Positions 1-8,028 of a stretch of DNA of 64,000 bases are shown here, piece after piece. Location of the stretch: assembly GCF_008033235.1 (NCBI RefSeq), contig NZ_CP042432.1, positions 2,356,001 through 2,420,000 on the forward strand, written 5' to 3'. The notes below the pieces were generated by a model. The model saw only the letters and a list, made by a program, of their open reading frames with translations. It searched no databases and had not been told where the DNA came from. The stretch is from Anseongella ginsenosidimutans. Its GTDB lineage: Bacteria > Bacteroidota > Bacteroidia > Sphingobacteriales > Sphingobacteriaceae. Numbering within the stretch: position 1 is the stretch's first letter; each line of letters begins with the position of its first letter. The position numbers were made by a program, and so were the translations under genes.

Positions 1-450
1 ACGAACACTACTGGCCGGAACGATATTGTTCTGACGAAAGTAGCCCGCGATAAACGAAATATCTATTTTTATGTAGAAACCGCCGATGATCTGAGCCCTG
101 CCGGCCAGCCCGGCTGGATGCGCCTGTTCATCGATACGGACCGCGATAAGAAAACCGGCTGGGAAGGCTACGACTATGTAGTGAACCGGGTAAGCCCGGG
201 CAAAAAGGCCGTAGTGGAGAAGAGCAAAGAAGGCTGGAATTGGGAAAAGGCCGGCGAGATCAGTTATGCGGTCAAAGGCAGGCAGCTGGAGATCGCCATC
301 CCCAGGTCTTTACTCGGCCAGCGCGGGCATGTTGACCTGGAATTCAAATGGTCGGATAATATGCAGGAAGAGGGAAATATTACCGATTTTCTCCTGAACG
401 GCGACGTAGCGCCCATGGGCCGCTTTAACTATCATTACCACGCAGACTGA
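1..450 (+). CDS. C-terminal part of a secreted protein with a CBM9-like sugar-binding domain (5' end outside window)
   Basis: The reading frame is open from base 1 and ends at the TGA at 448-450; the start lies upstream of the window. The 149 visible residues resemble the family-9 carbohydrate-binding fold: a strand reading IYFYVETADD, then WMRLFIDTDRDKKTGWEGYD followed by VVNR, then an EIAIPRSLLG strand and a terminal WSDN motif. In Bacteroidota this domain commonly closes large secreted glycan-active enzymes, so the missing N-terminal part is probably catalytic, but that cannot be seen. It lies upstream of, and in the same direction as, a GH78-type gene, which fits a glycan-degradation neighbourhood. 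The stop codon lies inside the first unit of a degenerate tandem array. Confidence 0.7.
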   Translation, partial: TNTTGRNDIVLTKVARDKRNIYFYVETADDLSPAGQPGWMRLFIDTDRDKKTGWEGYDYVVNRVSPGKKAVVEKSKEGWNWEKAGEISYAVKGRQLEIAIPRSLLGQRGHVDLEFKWSDNMQEEGNITDFLLNGDVAPMGRFNYHYHAD

Positions 451-562
451 AAGGTCGCGAAGACAGAACTATCGCGCGGACCGGACTGTCTCGCGCAGAC
501 CGGACTGTCGCGCAGGCTGGAAGGTCTCGCGCAGACTGAACTGTCCGGGAGAGCGAACTGTC
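445..562. repeat. Degenerate tandem array of 17/19-bp units
   Basis: Seven head-to-tail units approximate GACYGRACTGTCKCGCGCA, starting at 445, 462, 479, 498, 515, 534 and 551. Unit lengths are 17, 17, 19, 17, 19 and 17 bp, then a partial unit; the 19-bp units carry two extra bases (TC) before the GCGCA end. The first unit overlaps the stop codon of the CBM9-like gene. No open frame or transposase accompanies it. The remaining stretch to the next start (563-683) shows no further structure I can name. Confidence 0.75.
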
Positions 563-683
563 AATCAAAGTGTGCTGTTTTTATCCTGGGAGTTCGGGTC
601 TACAGGAAAGCACAGGATGCCGCTTTCTTTCTATTAGCTGAAATTGCGTTTTTAATTTCCAACCGGATTAACCTTTATTGACC

Positions 684-2447
684 ATGATAAAAAGAATGAT
701 CATTATTGCTCTTGTGTGGGGTTCCCTGCTTTCTTATGATGTCCTTGCTCAGCTTCCTCCTGTGTTTGGAGAAAAGTATGAAGAGCTGACCCAGGATGAT
801 CCGAGGGTCAGGAAATATATCAGCCCGCTGCGTATCGTATGGCAGTCGGATGAAAGCGGAAAAACCATTGAAAATGCCGCCAAATTGCTGAAACCGGGAA
901 ACGGGCAGGCGGAACTCATTAATAATGATCTCTGTATTCTCAGGAGTACGGATACGGAAAAGCCGGGCATTCTCCTGGATTTTGGAAAAGAGCTTCACGG
1001 AGGGCTGCAGCTGGTTACCGGCATGATGGCCAGCAAGGACCCGGTAAAAGTACGTATCCGTTTCGGTGAGTCGGTGAGCGAGGCGATGTCGGATATCGAC
1101 ACGATTAACGGAGCTACCAATGACCATGCCATGCGGGACTTTATCGTGGAACTTCCCTGGCTGGGTTCCCTGCAGGTAGGGAATTCCGGGTTTCGCTTCG
1201 TGAGGATAGACCTGGTGGACCCGAATGTGGAATTACTGCTGAAAGAGGCAAGGGCGGTTTTTATTTATCGTGATGTTCCCTACCTGGGCTCATTTAAGAG
1301 CAATGACGAGCGGCTGAACCAGATATGGGAAACGGGGGCTTACACCGTGCATCTGAACATGCAGCAATATCTCTGGGACGGTATCAAGCGCGACCGCCTG
1401 GTATGGGTAGGAGACCTGCATCCCGAGGTAATGACGGTGAATGCCGTTTTTGGCTATAATGAAGTGGTGCCGAAAAGCCTGGACCTGATCCGGGACGCCA
1501 CTCCTTTGCCGCAATGGATGAACGGGATCAGCTCTTATTCCCTCTGGTGGATTATCATTCACCGCGACTGGTACAATTACCACGGTGACCTGGAATACCT
1601 GAAAGAACAGGAAGAATACCTCAAGGGACTGCTGTCCCTGTTGCTGACCAAAATTGACGGCAACAAGGAAGCGCTGGACGGCATGCGCTTCCTGGACTGG
1701 CCTTCCAGCGAAAATGAGAAGGCTATTCACGCCGGTTTGCAGGCGCTCATGGTAATGGCCCTGGATGCGGGCGCTGAGCTGAGCCAGGTGTTGGGAGAGA
1801 ATACGACCGCCGGGCAATGTGAAGACGCGGTGGCCCGTTTGCGGAAACACGTACCGGATCACGGCGATTCGAAGCAGGCTGCTGCCATGCTTACCCTGGC
1901 GGGAATGATGGATGGTAAAAAAGCGAACAAGCAAGTGATCGCCGTAGGCGGTGCGGAGAATTTTTCCACCTTCTATGGATATTATATGCTTCACGCAAAA
2001 GCAGTCGCCGGCGATTACCAGGGCGCCCTGGATAATATCAGGGAATACTGGGGCGGCATGCTTGACCTGGGCGCCACTACCTTCTGGGAAGATTTCGACT
2101 TATCCTGGCTGGAAAATGCCGCTCCCATCGATGAAATTGTTCCCGAGGGAAAAACGGATGTCCATGCCGCTTATGGAAATTACAGCTATAAGCAGCTTCG
2201 ACACAGCCTTTGCCACGGATGGGCATCCGGCCCCACTTCCTGGCTCACCCGTCACGTGCTGGGAGTCAGCGTAGTTGAACCTGGTAGCAAGGTCATCCGC
2301 ATTGAGCCGCACCTGGCAGACCTGGAATGGGTAGAAGGAACCTTTCCCACTCCCTACGGCGCAGTAAAGATCAAGCACACGAAAAAAGCAGACGGCAGTA
2401 TTGCTACGGAAGTGGATGCGCCGGATGAGGTGAAGGTGTTGAAATAA
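684..2447 (+). CDS. Secreted alpha-L-rhamnosidase-like glycosidase (GH78, six-hairpin fold)
   Basis: The 587-residue product probably cleaves terminal alpha-L-rhamnose from plant or algal glycans in the periplasm or at the cell surface. The N-terminus has a basic start, a hydrophobic run and a cleavage site near residue 22 (DVLAQ). A beta-sandwich region precedes an (alpha/alpha)6 barrel. The barrel carries the GH78 signature DGIKRDR...W.GDLHPE, with D232, D244 and E248 as candidate catalytic acids. The C-terminal sandwich (GSKVIRIEPHLADLEW) is also typical. The in-frame TTG at 678 is rejected because ATG 684 begins a clean signal peptide. At about 590 residues it is shorter than many GH78 enzymes, which often carry extra N-terminal modules. 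Its last 15 codons are duplicated 1.36 kb downstream, beyond a nuclease gene. Confidence 0.8.
   Translation: MIKRMIIIALVWGSLLSYDVLAQLPPVFGEKYEELTQDDPRVRKYISPLRIVWQSDESGKTIENAAKLLKPGNGQAELINNDLCILRSTDTEKPGILLDFGKELHGGLQLVTGMMASKDPVKVRIRFGESVSEAMSDIDTINGATNDHAMRDFIVELPWLGSLQVGNSGFRFVRIDLVDPNVELLLKEARAVFIYRDVPYLGSFKSNDERLNQIWETGAYTVHLNMQQYLWDGIKRDRLVWVGDLHPEVMTVNAVFGYNEVVPKSLDLIRDATPLPQWMNGISSYSLWWIIIHRDWYNYHGDLEYLKEQEEYLKGLLSLLLTKIDGNKEALDGMRFLDWPSSENEKAIHAGLQALMVMALDAGAELSQVLGENTTAGQCEDAVARLRKHVPDHGDSKQAAAMLTLAGMMDGKKANKQVIAVGGAENFSTFYGYYMLHAKAVAGDYQGALDNIREYWGGMLDLGATTFWEDFDLSWLENAAPIDEIVPEGKTDVHAAYGNYSYKQLRHSLCHGWASGPTSWLTRHVLGVSVVEPGSKVIRIEPHLADLEWVEGTFPTPYGAVKIKHTKKADGSIATEVDAPDEVKVLK
2396..2441 (+). 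repeat. 46-bp direct repeat, copy 1 (inside the 3' end of the GH78 gene)
   Basis: This stretch encodes SIATEVDAPDEVKVL, the last residues of the GH78 protein before Lys-stop. It matches 3756-3801 at 44 of 46 positions, with 39 consecutive identical bases (2403-2441 and 3763-3801). The offset is exactly 1360 bp. The two mismatches (2399 T/C and 2402 T/C) fall at third codon positions and are synonymous (Ser AGT/AGC, Ile ATT/ATC). Confidence 0.9.
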
Positions 2448-2462
2448 GGTTAAAAAAGCGAG

Positions 2463-3593
2463 TTAAAACGTTTTATTGTCTGTTATTAAGTTCCTTAGCT
2501 CTTCTTCAATGTGCTTTTTTAAATGATCCATGTCAGGCAGCCGCACCATATATTTTTGAATGAAAAGGTTTTCATCCATTCCCGCAGTAGCATATTTAAC
2601 CAAAGCGTGATCTTTTTCCGCAACAAGGAGAATTCCAACCGGAGGGTTATCGTTGTCTTCGCAAACTTCATCTTTATAATAATTCAAATAGGTATTAAGT
2701 TGCCCGATATCTCCGTGTTCAAATGCGCCTATTTTAAGTTCCAGGAGTATATGACTCTTCAATATCCGATGATAGAAAACCAAATCAATAAAGTAGTAGC
2801 TTTCTCCGATCAAAATTCTTTTTTGGCGCGCTTCCAAACAAAAGCCGTTGCCCAACTCAATGATAAACTGTTGTAAATGATCAAGTAAAGCTGTTTCTAA
2901 ATCAGATTCTTCTACCACGGAACGGGTAGAGATATCCAAAAACTCAAACGCATAGACATTTTTTATTACGTCTTTTGGAGCCTGTGGGACTATTTTTTGT
3001 CGAATCATATTAGCCAGTTTTTCAGGATGGCTGGAAAGACCGCTTCGTTCAAAATATAGGCTGTTAATTTGTCGTTTCAGTTCTCGAACACTCCACGTCC
3101 CTTTGATGCATTCGACTTCATAAAATGTGCGTTTTAGTGGGTCATCAATGTTTAGTAATAATTCCAGATGAGAATAGGAAAGTTTCGATATAAGCTTATC
3201 TGGTGGAACTTGTAATTCTTTTTCTAATTGTGGGGACACTGTTCCCACAATTCTGAGACTATCTTTTGTACGCAGCGTCTCAAGAATCTTATTGCCGGAT
3301 ATATGGTCGGACAGTATTTCGCGTAATTGAGGGTAAAAGAGATAGAATTCTCTAAATCTAAAAAGGGATCGCTTATCGATTCCCTTGATATGGCTTAATT
3401 TATTCGCAACGTTTTCAATTAAGCCTGTCCCGTATTTTGCCCTGTCTTCCCCGCTTTGTTCAAATTCAACAATGTAATACCCAATTAACCAATTTCTCAT
3501 AGTTAATGCCTGATTGACTGCATTAACTGCAACACCCTGCAAGTTTTGGTGAACGTTTTCAATAGTGGACAGGAGATGTTCAAAATTTTTCAT
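2463..3593 (-). CDS. yhcG: YhcG/DUF1016-family PD-(D/E)XK nuclease
   Basis: The 376-residue protein has the two-part YhcG architecture. An N-terminal helical DUF1016 domain occupies about residues 10-185 (MRNWLIGYYIVEFEQ, SHLELLLNID). A C-terminal PD-(D/E)XK-type nuclease domain follows, with D270 (FIDLVFYH), E285-L-K287 (LELKIG) and Q298 (GQLNTYLNYY) as the expected metal and catalytic residues. The family is usually called a putative restriction-like or mobile-DNA-associated nuclease; its substrate is not known to me. The gene is visibly more AT-rich than its neighbours. It points against the GH78 gene and lies between two copies of that gene's 3' end, both signs of recent acquisition. The 3' end contains a TAAAACGTTTTA palindrome over the stop codon (2463-2474). 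Confidence 0.85.
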   Translation of the reverse strand: MKNFEHLLSTIENVHQNLQGVAVNAVNQALTMRNWLIGYYIVEFEQSGEDRAKYGTGLIENVANKLSHIKGIDKRSLFRFREFYLFYPQLREILSDHISGNKILETLRTKDSLRIVGTVSPQLEKELQVPPDKLISKLSYSHLELLLNIDDPLKRTFYEVECIKGTWSVRELKRQINSLYFERSGLSSHPEKLANMIRQKIVPQAPKDVIKNVYAFEFLDISTRSVVEESDLETALLDHLQQFIIELGNGFCLEARQKRILIGESYYFIDLVFYHRILKSHILLELKIGAFEHGDIGQLNTYLNYYKDEVCEDNDNPPVGILLVAEKDHALVKYATAGMDENLFIQKYMVRLPDMDHLKKHIEEELRNLITDNKTF

Positions 3594-3717
3594 TCTTGCG
3601 ACTAACCAGGTCCTGAATTTCTCGGTGAAAAGACTTCTTTACACAGGTGCGACAAGCTTGTCTCCACCAAGCTTCTTGATAGAATAAATGCGCGTAAAGA
3701 TACTAAAAAATATAGAG

Positions 3718-3807
3718 ATGATGGTGTTTTACGTGAAGTTCGTGGGTAGTATTCACAGCATCGCTACGGAAGTGGATGCGCCGGATGAGGTGAAGGTGTT
3801 GCGCTGA
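3718..3807 (+). pseudogene. Orphan 3' fragment of a GH78-like gene
   Basis: An open frame of 29 codons runs from ATG 3718 to TGA 3807. Its last 16 codons repeat the end of the upstream GH78 gene (SIATEVDAPDEVKVL plus Arg and stop, where the intact gene has Lys and stop). The first 13 codons have no counterpart in GH78. The two nucleotide differences in the shared part are synonymous, as expected if this tail was once part of a functional homologous gene. I read it as a leftover gene end, not an expressed peptide. The flanking stretch 3594-3717 holds a 12-bp palindrome GACAAGCTTGTC (3651-3662) and probably the yhcG promoter (TATCTTTA on the minus strand). Confidence 0.6.
3756..3801 (+). repeat. 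46-bp direct repeat, copy 2
   Basis: This is the second copy of the GH78 3'-terminal segment, 44/46 identical to 2396-2441. It is followed by its own stop (CGC TGA, against AAA TAA in copy 1). The two copies bracket the yhcG gene. No similarity to the GH78 gene extends leftward beyond 3756. Confidence 0.9.
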
Positions 3808-3835
3808 CTCACTTCAGCCCGACATGTGTTATCGT

Positions 3836-4264
3836 TCAATAGCTCCAGTCAACTTCGACCTTTCCGTTTTCTGCCAGGTAGTATACTTTCTCCGAGGATT
3901 CCTTTGTAAACTGGAATTTATCAGCGCCGTCTGGCTTTTTTGCGAGCCAGATGGAAGAGAATTTTTTAGGTTTTACAATGATTTTGCCGCTGGTGTCTGC
4001 CAGGCCGACGCGTTGTTTTTTTTTGAAAGTAATAATTTTGAAAAAGCCATTCGGAAAACGAGTAATGTCGTTGTAGATGGGTTCCACGAGTAAATCTCCC
4101 ATTTTGCTGATAATTCCTTCTTTATGCGTTTCTGTATCCAAGGCGATAGCAAGATCGTCTTTAAAATCGCTAATGACCTGTATGTGGTCCGGTTTCGGGC
4201 TTTGTGCGAGAGAGAGTTTCCCGCTGAACATTAAAAAGACAAGAATGAGTAGTATTCGCTCCAT
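3836..4264 (-). CDS. Small exported WG-repeat-like protein of unknown function
   Basis: The 142-residue product has a signal peptide (MERILLILVFLMFSGKLSLAQ). Its repeat-like pattern resembles WG/KWG beta-repeats (FKIITFKKKQRVGLADTSGKI, then VYYLAENGKVEVDW), in which short strands alternate with G/D-rich turns. Such repeats usually form periplasmic or surface interaction modules without catalysis. I chose ATG 4264 because upstream in-frame starts would run into the ribF coding region and would place the hydrophobic signal 36 residues inside the protein. It lies downstream of ribF on the same strand (80-bp gap) and may be read through from it. No further function can be assigned. Confidence 0.6.
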   Translation of the reverse strand: MERILLILVFLMFSGKLSLAQSPKPDHIQVISDFKDDLAIALDTETHKEGIISKMGDLLVEPIYNDITRFPNGFFKIITFKKKQRVGLADTSGKIIVKPKKFSSIWLAKKPDGADKFQFTKESSEKVYYLAENGKVEVDWSY

Positions 4265-4344
4265 TGTGCCGACAGTTGGTTTTCTAATAGATGAATGTGA
4301 AGCCGGAATGGTTGCATCAAAGAAAACGACGGGTTGACGAACAA

Positions 4345-5277
4345 CTACCGGCTGGCAAAAAACTGCAGGCAATCTTCTTTATCCCGGCCGATCTGGGCTG
4401 TCAGGGCTTCCAGTGTGTCGAATTTTTGGTCTTCGCGGATAAATTTCAGGAGTTCGAGGGTCAGGCGCTGGTAATAGATTTCCTCGCGGAAGTCGAAAAT
4501 ATTGACTTCGATGTTGCGGGCCATGCCGTTGATGGTTGGGCGGTGGCCGATGTAAAGCATTCCTTGCAGCCTCCTGGCTCCGAGCAGCACGTTTACGGCA
4601 TAGATGCCGTCCCTGGGAATTAGTTTGTACGATTCTTCTACGAACAGGTTCGCGGTGGGGTAGCCCAGCTTTCTTCCCAGCTGATCTCCTTTCACCACCT
4701 GGCCGCATATGGGATATGCATAGCCGAGGTATTCGTTAGCGATGGCTGCTTTGCCAGAAGCCAGGGCGGTCCGGATTTTGGTGGAACTGACGGCTACGTG
4801 GTTAATGTCCTGTTCGGGGATCTCTTCCACATCAAAGCCATATTTAGCGCCGTTGGCCTTTAGTTCTTCAAACGTGCCTTCCCGGTTTTTTCCGAAACGG
4901 TGGTCGTAGCCGATTACCAGTTTCTTTACCCCAATGGTCTTTACCAGAATTTCTTCGATGAACTGAATAGAACTCAGGTTGGAGAAATCGCGGGTAAAGG
5001 GGATGAGGAGCAAATGATCGATGCCGGCTTTTTCCAGGAGCCGGATCTTTTCTTCCACGGTGCTGAGAAGTTTCAGGGAGGTGTCTTCCGGGTGCAGGAT
5101 CATCCGGGGATGAGGAAAAAAGGTCAGGATCACAGTTTCTCCGTGGTTTTGCCGGGCGATATCCTTTAGTCTTTCAAGAATTTTCTGATGTCCGTAGTGG
5201 ACCCCGTCAAAAGTGCCTACGGTAAGGATTGGGTTGGGAACCGGCCGGTATTGTTCGAAACTATGATAAACTTTCAT
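4345..5277 (-). CDS. ribF: Bifunctional riboflavin kinase / FAD synthetase
   Basis: The cytoplasmic enzyme phosphorylates riboflavin to FMN and adenylates FMN to FAD. The 310 residues show the usual order: an N-terminal nucleotidyltransferase domain with GTFDGVHYGH (21-30) and SSTKIR (164-169), then the flavokinase domain with GQVVKGDQLGRKLGYPTANL (192-211) and a terminal EVNIFDF region. Length and both active-site motifs are complete, so both activities are expected. The start ATG lies 17 bp inside the 3' end of truB, which suggests translational coupling. The truB-ribF adjacency is widely conserved in bacteria. Confidence 0.97.
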   Translation of the reverse strand: MKVYHSFEQYRPVPNPILTVGTFDGVHYGHQKILERLKDIARQNHGETVILTFFPHPRMILHPEDTSLKLLSTVEEKIRLLEKAGIDHLLLIPFTRDFSNLSSIQFIEEILVKTIGVKKLVIGYDHRFGKNREGTFEELKANGAKYGFDVEEIPEQDINHVAVSSTKIRTALASGKAAIANEYLGYAYPICGQVVKGDQLGRKLGYPTANLFVEESYKLIPRDGIYAVNVLLGARRLQGMLYIGHRPTINGMARNIEVNIFDFREEIYYQRLTLELLKFIREDQKFDTLEALTAQIGRDKEDCLQFFASR

Positions 5278-5989
5278 TTCCTTCGGCTTTGATCATTTGA
5301 ACAAAATCGTTTACCTCCCAGGCGCTGGAGAGCTTGAAATCACCAATGCGGGTACGTGTTAAAACAGTCAGGCAGGCGCCGTTGTTCAGGGCCTGGCCGA
5401 AATCATGCATCAGGGAGCGAATATAAGTCCCCTTGCTGCAAATGACGCGAAAGTCCACTTCTGGCCGGCGGATGGCGGTGAGTTCAAAGACAGGAATATG
5501 TACTTTACGGGCCCGGATAACAGGCTTTTCTCCTCGTCGCGCCTTTTCATAAGCTCTTTCGCCTTCGATTTTCAGCGCGGAGAAGGCTGGCGCTACCTGC
5601 TCAATCTCCCCGGTGAGCGTTTGTGCGGCGGCATGCAGCTCGCCTTCTTTGAGATGGCTGATGTCAAAACGCCGGTCAATTGCTGTTTCAAGGTCAAAGG
5701 AAGGGGTGGTCGCACCCAGTAACATGGTTCCGGTGTATTCTTTTTCCTGCCCCTGAAATTTGTCGATGCTTTTGGTCATTTTGCCGCTGCAGATAAGCAG
5801 CAAACCGGTAGCCAGCGGGTCCAGCGTTCCGGCATGGCCTACTTTGAGCTTTTTCTGGCCAGTGTATTTCTTCAATACCTGGCGAACCTTGTTTACCACA
5901 TCAAATGAAGTCCAGTGCAGCGGTTTGTTGAATAACAATATTTCCCCTTCTTCAAAATCGAAATCACTTGCTTTTTTACCGAGGTTCAT
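5261..5989 (-). CDS. truB: tRNA pseudouridine(55) synthase
   Basis: TruB converts U55 in the T-loop of tRNAs to pseudouridine. The 242-residue protein has the family core: LFNKPLHWTSFDVVNKVR near the N-terminus, then KVGHAGTLDPLATG with catalytic D57. A KEYTGTMLLGATTPSFD segment follows, and later the KGTYIRSL motif. It lacks an extended C-terminal PUA domain, as is common in this phylum. The gene lies 29 bp after uppP on the minus strand and overlaps ribF by 17 bp, so it belongs to the ftsX-to-ribF operon. Confidence 0.97.
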   Translation of the reverse strand: MNLGKKASDFDFEEGEILLFNKPLHWTSFDVVNKVRQVLKKYTGQKKLKVGHAGTLDPLATGLLLICSGKMTKSIDKFQGQEKEYTGTMLLGATTPSFDLETAIDRRFDISHLKEGELHAAAQTLTGEIEQVAPAFSALKIEGERAYEKARRGEKPVIRARKVHIPVFELTAIRRPEVDFRVICSKGTYIRSLMHDFGQALNNGACLTVLTRTRIGDFKLSSAWEVNDFVQMIKAEGNESLS

Positions 5990-6018
5990 TTTATCAAGAT
6001 TGAACGGGCGGAACTGTA

Positions 6019-6813
6019 TCAGACGATCTGCAGGTCAACTCCTGCAAGGTAAAGCCCAAGGATCAGGAGGCCTACGGCAATCCGGTAATACCCGAATAAT
6101 TTAAAGCCATGCCGTGTAAGATAAGAAATAAAGGATTTTATTGCCAGGATGGCTACCACGAATCCAACTACGTTGCCTATGAGCAGCAGCAGCAGGTAAT
6201 CGCCGGTAAACTCGAAGCCCAGTTCATGGAAGTCGTACAGCTTTTTACAGGTGGCGGCGAACATGGTCGGAACGGCCAGGAAGAAGGAGAACTCTGCCGC
6301 CTGTTTTTTATTTAATTTCTGAACCAGTCCGCCAATTATGGTGGAAGCGGAGCGGGACACTCCCGGTATCATGGCAATACATTGAAACAGGCCGATCCGG
6401 AAAGCGTTCCCGTAAGTGAGTGTTTTATCGGGGTTGTTTTCCGAGCGTTCAAACCATTTATCCAGCAGCAGGAATACAATACCGCCCAGCAACAGCATGA
6501 CGGCCACTATCACTACATTTTCCAGCATCAGGTCAATCCAGTCGGAAAGCAACAAGCCGATAACGGCGGCGGGTATAACGCCTATGAGCAGCTTCCCGTA
6601 AAACTCAAAACTCTGGAAAAAGCGCTTCCAGTATAAGGCCACCACCGAAAGGATGGTGCCGAATTGAATGGCAACGGTAAATACTTTCGTGAACTCAAGC
6701 GTGGCAATGCCCATCAGCGAAGAGCCGATGATCATGTGGCCGGTGGACGAAACAGGGAGAAATTCCGTAAGACCCTCGATGATCGCGAGGATAATGGCCT
6801 GGAAAATGGTCAT
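6019..6813 (-). CDS. uppP: Undecaprenyl-diphosphate phosphatase (BacA/UppP type)
   Basis: This integral membrane enzyme recycles undecaprenyl pyrophosphate to the monophosphate carrier used for peptidoglycan and surface glycan assembly; its overproduction classically confers bacitracin tolerance. The 264 residues contain the two family signatures: [14 protein letters not shown] (13-26) and PGVSRSAST (150-158). Seven to eight hydrophobic segments follow the family pattern. It lies between DUF3098 (9-bp gap) and truB in the conserved Bacteroidota order ftsX-DUF3098-uppP-truB-ribF. Confidence 0.96.
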   Translation of the reverse strand: MTIFQAIILAIIEGLTEFLPVSSTGHMIIGSSLMGIATLEFTKVFTVAIQFGTILSVVALYWKRFFQSFEFYGKLLIGVIPAAVIGLLLSDWIDLMLENVVIVAVMLLLGGIVFLLLDKWFERSENNPDKTLTYGNAFRIGLFQCIAMIPGVSRSASTIIGGLVQKLNKKQAAEFSFFLAVPTMFAATCKKLYDFHELGFEFTGDYLLLLLIGNVVGFVVAILAIKSFISYLTRHGFKLFGYYRIAVGLLILGLYLAGVDLQIV

Positions 6814-6822
6814 ATTTTCCCG

Positions 6823-7044
6823 CTACTTTTTAAGAATGGCAAAGAATTGAACAGCGAAACCGGCCAGCACGACAATCGGCGCCAGCACTGTTTTCCGGAA
6901 GTCGTAAATATCTGTTTTGCCATACATCAGGGCGAAACCAAGAATGGTTACGGCCAAACCTATCAGCATCAGCCGGTAGTTCTTCCTGTTAAACAGGAGG
7001 CCGGTGGTTTGGCTCTCTGCAGGAGGTGTAGTTTTTTTGCTCAT
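6823..7044 (-). CDS. DUF3098 small membrane protein
   Basis: The 73-residue protein has a short polar N-terminus (MSKKTTPPAESQ) followed by two transmembrane helices joined by the turn YGKTDIYDFRKTV. This matches the DUF3098 family, which in Bacteroidota nearly always sits between ftsX and uppP. The start ATG (7042-7044) overlaps the ftsX stop in a TAATG junction, implying coupled translation. Longer in-frame starts would lie inside ftsX. Its function is unknown; position suggests a link to cell-envelope assembly or division. Confidence 0.85.
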   Translation of the reverse strand: MSKKTTPPAESQTTGLLFNRKNYRLMLIGLAVTILGFALMYGKTDIYDFRKTVLAPIVVLAGFAVQFFAILKK

Positions 7045-7934
7045 TAATGATAGAGTTGGGGCATGCGTTTCCTCAGGTACTTGCTGACCGCGAAATAAGT
7101 GCTGATCAGGGAAATGATAATGCCGCAAATAAACATTATAATAAATACCGTTCCCAGTTCACGGTAATTCAGGACAGCTTTCAATTCAGGCAGCTGTTGT
7201 TCCGCGAAATAGACCAGCGCTACCAGTAGGCCTATTGCCACCAGCGCGCCGATCAAACCGTGCAATATACCCAGCCAGAGGAAGGGCCGTTTGATAAAGT
7301 TTTTCGTAGCTCCTACCAGCTGCATGCTTTTAATAATAAAGCGCTGCGAATAAATGGCCAGGCGAATTGTATTGTTGATTAATGCGATAGCGATAATGGC
7401 CAGCAGGGCGCAAACACCCAGCAGTACCAGGGAAATAGTACGAATATTTGAATTCACGCTTTCAACGAGGGATTTCTGGTAAACAACGTCTTCGACCAGC
7501 TTCTCTTCGCGGATCTGTTTTTCCAGCCCGGCGATGCTGTCGGTGGCGGCGTATTCTGCTTCAACATGCACGTCCATGGAAGCGGGGAGGGGATTATAGC
7601 CCAAAAAAGTCATAAAGTCCTCGCCTAATTCCTTCTGGAGGCTTTCGGCTGCTTTTTCCTTGCTGATGTATTCGGTTGCTCTTACGCCGGGAAGTTCTGC
7701 AATTTCTTTCTGAAGCTGAAGCACCTGCTTTTCCGCGGCGGTTTTCTGGAAGATCACGGAGAGGTAAATATTCTCCTTCACGTAATTGGAAAGGTTTTTT
7801 CCAGCCAGGATGATCATTCCCAGTACGCCTACCATTAACAGCACCAGTGATATACTAATCACGGTAGAAACGGAGAGCCCCTTCTTTTTTCTGCTTCCCG
7901 GCCGACTTTCAACTTGTTCCTGCATCATACGCAA
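7044..7934 (-). CDS. ftsX: Cell division protein FtsX (permease-fold partner of FtsE)
   Basis: FtsX forms an inner-membrane complex with the ATPase FtsE and controls periplasmic peptidoglycan hydrolases at the septum. The 296-residue protein shows the expected topology: a basic N-terminus, TM1 (about 20-45), a large periplasmic domain, and three TM segments in the C-terminal half. The typical MQLVGATKNFIKRPF loop is present. ftsE is not adjacent, which is usual in this phylum. Starts at codons 1, 3 or 4 are all possible; the promoter lies only a few bases upstream of ATG 7934, so a downstream Met could be the actual start. Confidence 0.93.
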   Translation of the reverse strand: MRMMQEQVESRPGSRKKKGLSVSTVISISLVLLMVGVLGMIILAGKNLSNYVKENIYLSVIFQKTAAEKQVLQLQKEIAELPGVRATEYISKEKAAESLQKELGEDFMTFLGYNPLPASMDVHVEAEYAATDSIAGLEKQIREEKLVEDVVYQKSLVESVNSNIRTISLVLLGVCALLAIIAIALINNTIRLAIYSQRFIIKSMQLVGATKNFIKRPFLWLGILHGLIGALVAIGLLVALVYFAEQQLPELKAVLNYRELGTVFIIMFICGIIISLISTYFAVSKYLRKRMPQLYH

Positions 7935-7941
7935 TCTGTTG

Positions 7942-7972
7942 CGAAGTTAGGTTTTGATTTCTAAAACGCAAA
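7942..7972 (-). promoter_or_regulatory. Promoter of the ftsX operon
   Basis: Read on the minus strand, TTTG (7969-7972) is followed after 19 bases by TAACTTCG (7942-7949), one mismatch from the Bacteroidota -7 consensus TAnnTTTG. The spacing is ideal and the element lies just upstream of the ftsX start. Confidence 0.7.
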
Positions 7973-8028
7973 AAATGCCGGAAGTATTTTACGGGCATTT
8001 GTTAAATTCGCAGCTTTATCTCAAAAGA

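Noticed and set aside
2463-3593. YhcG as part of a restriction-modification or toxin-antitoxin system
   Set aside because: No methyltransferase, specificity subunit or antitoxin-like gene is adjacent; only the duplicated GH78 end flanks it.
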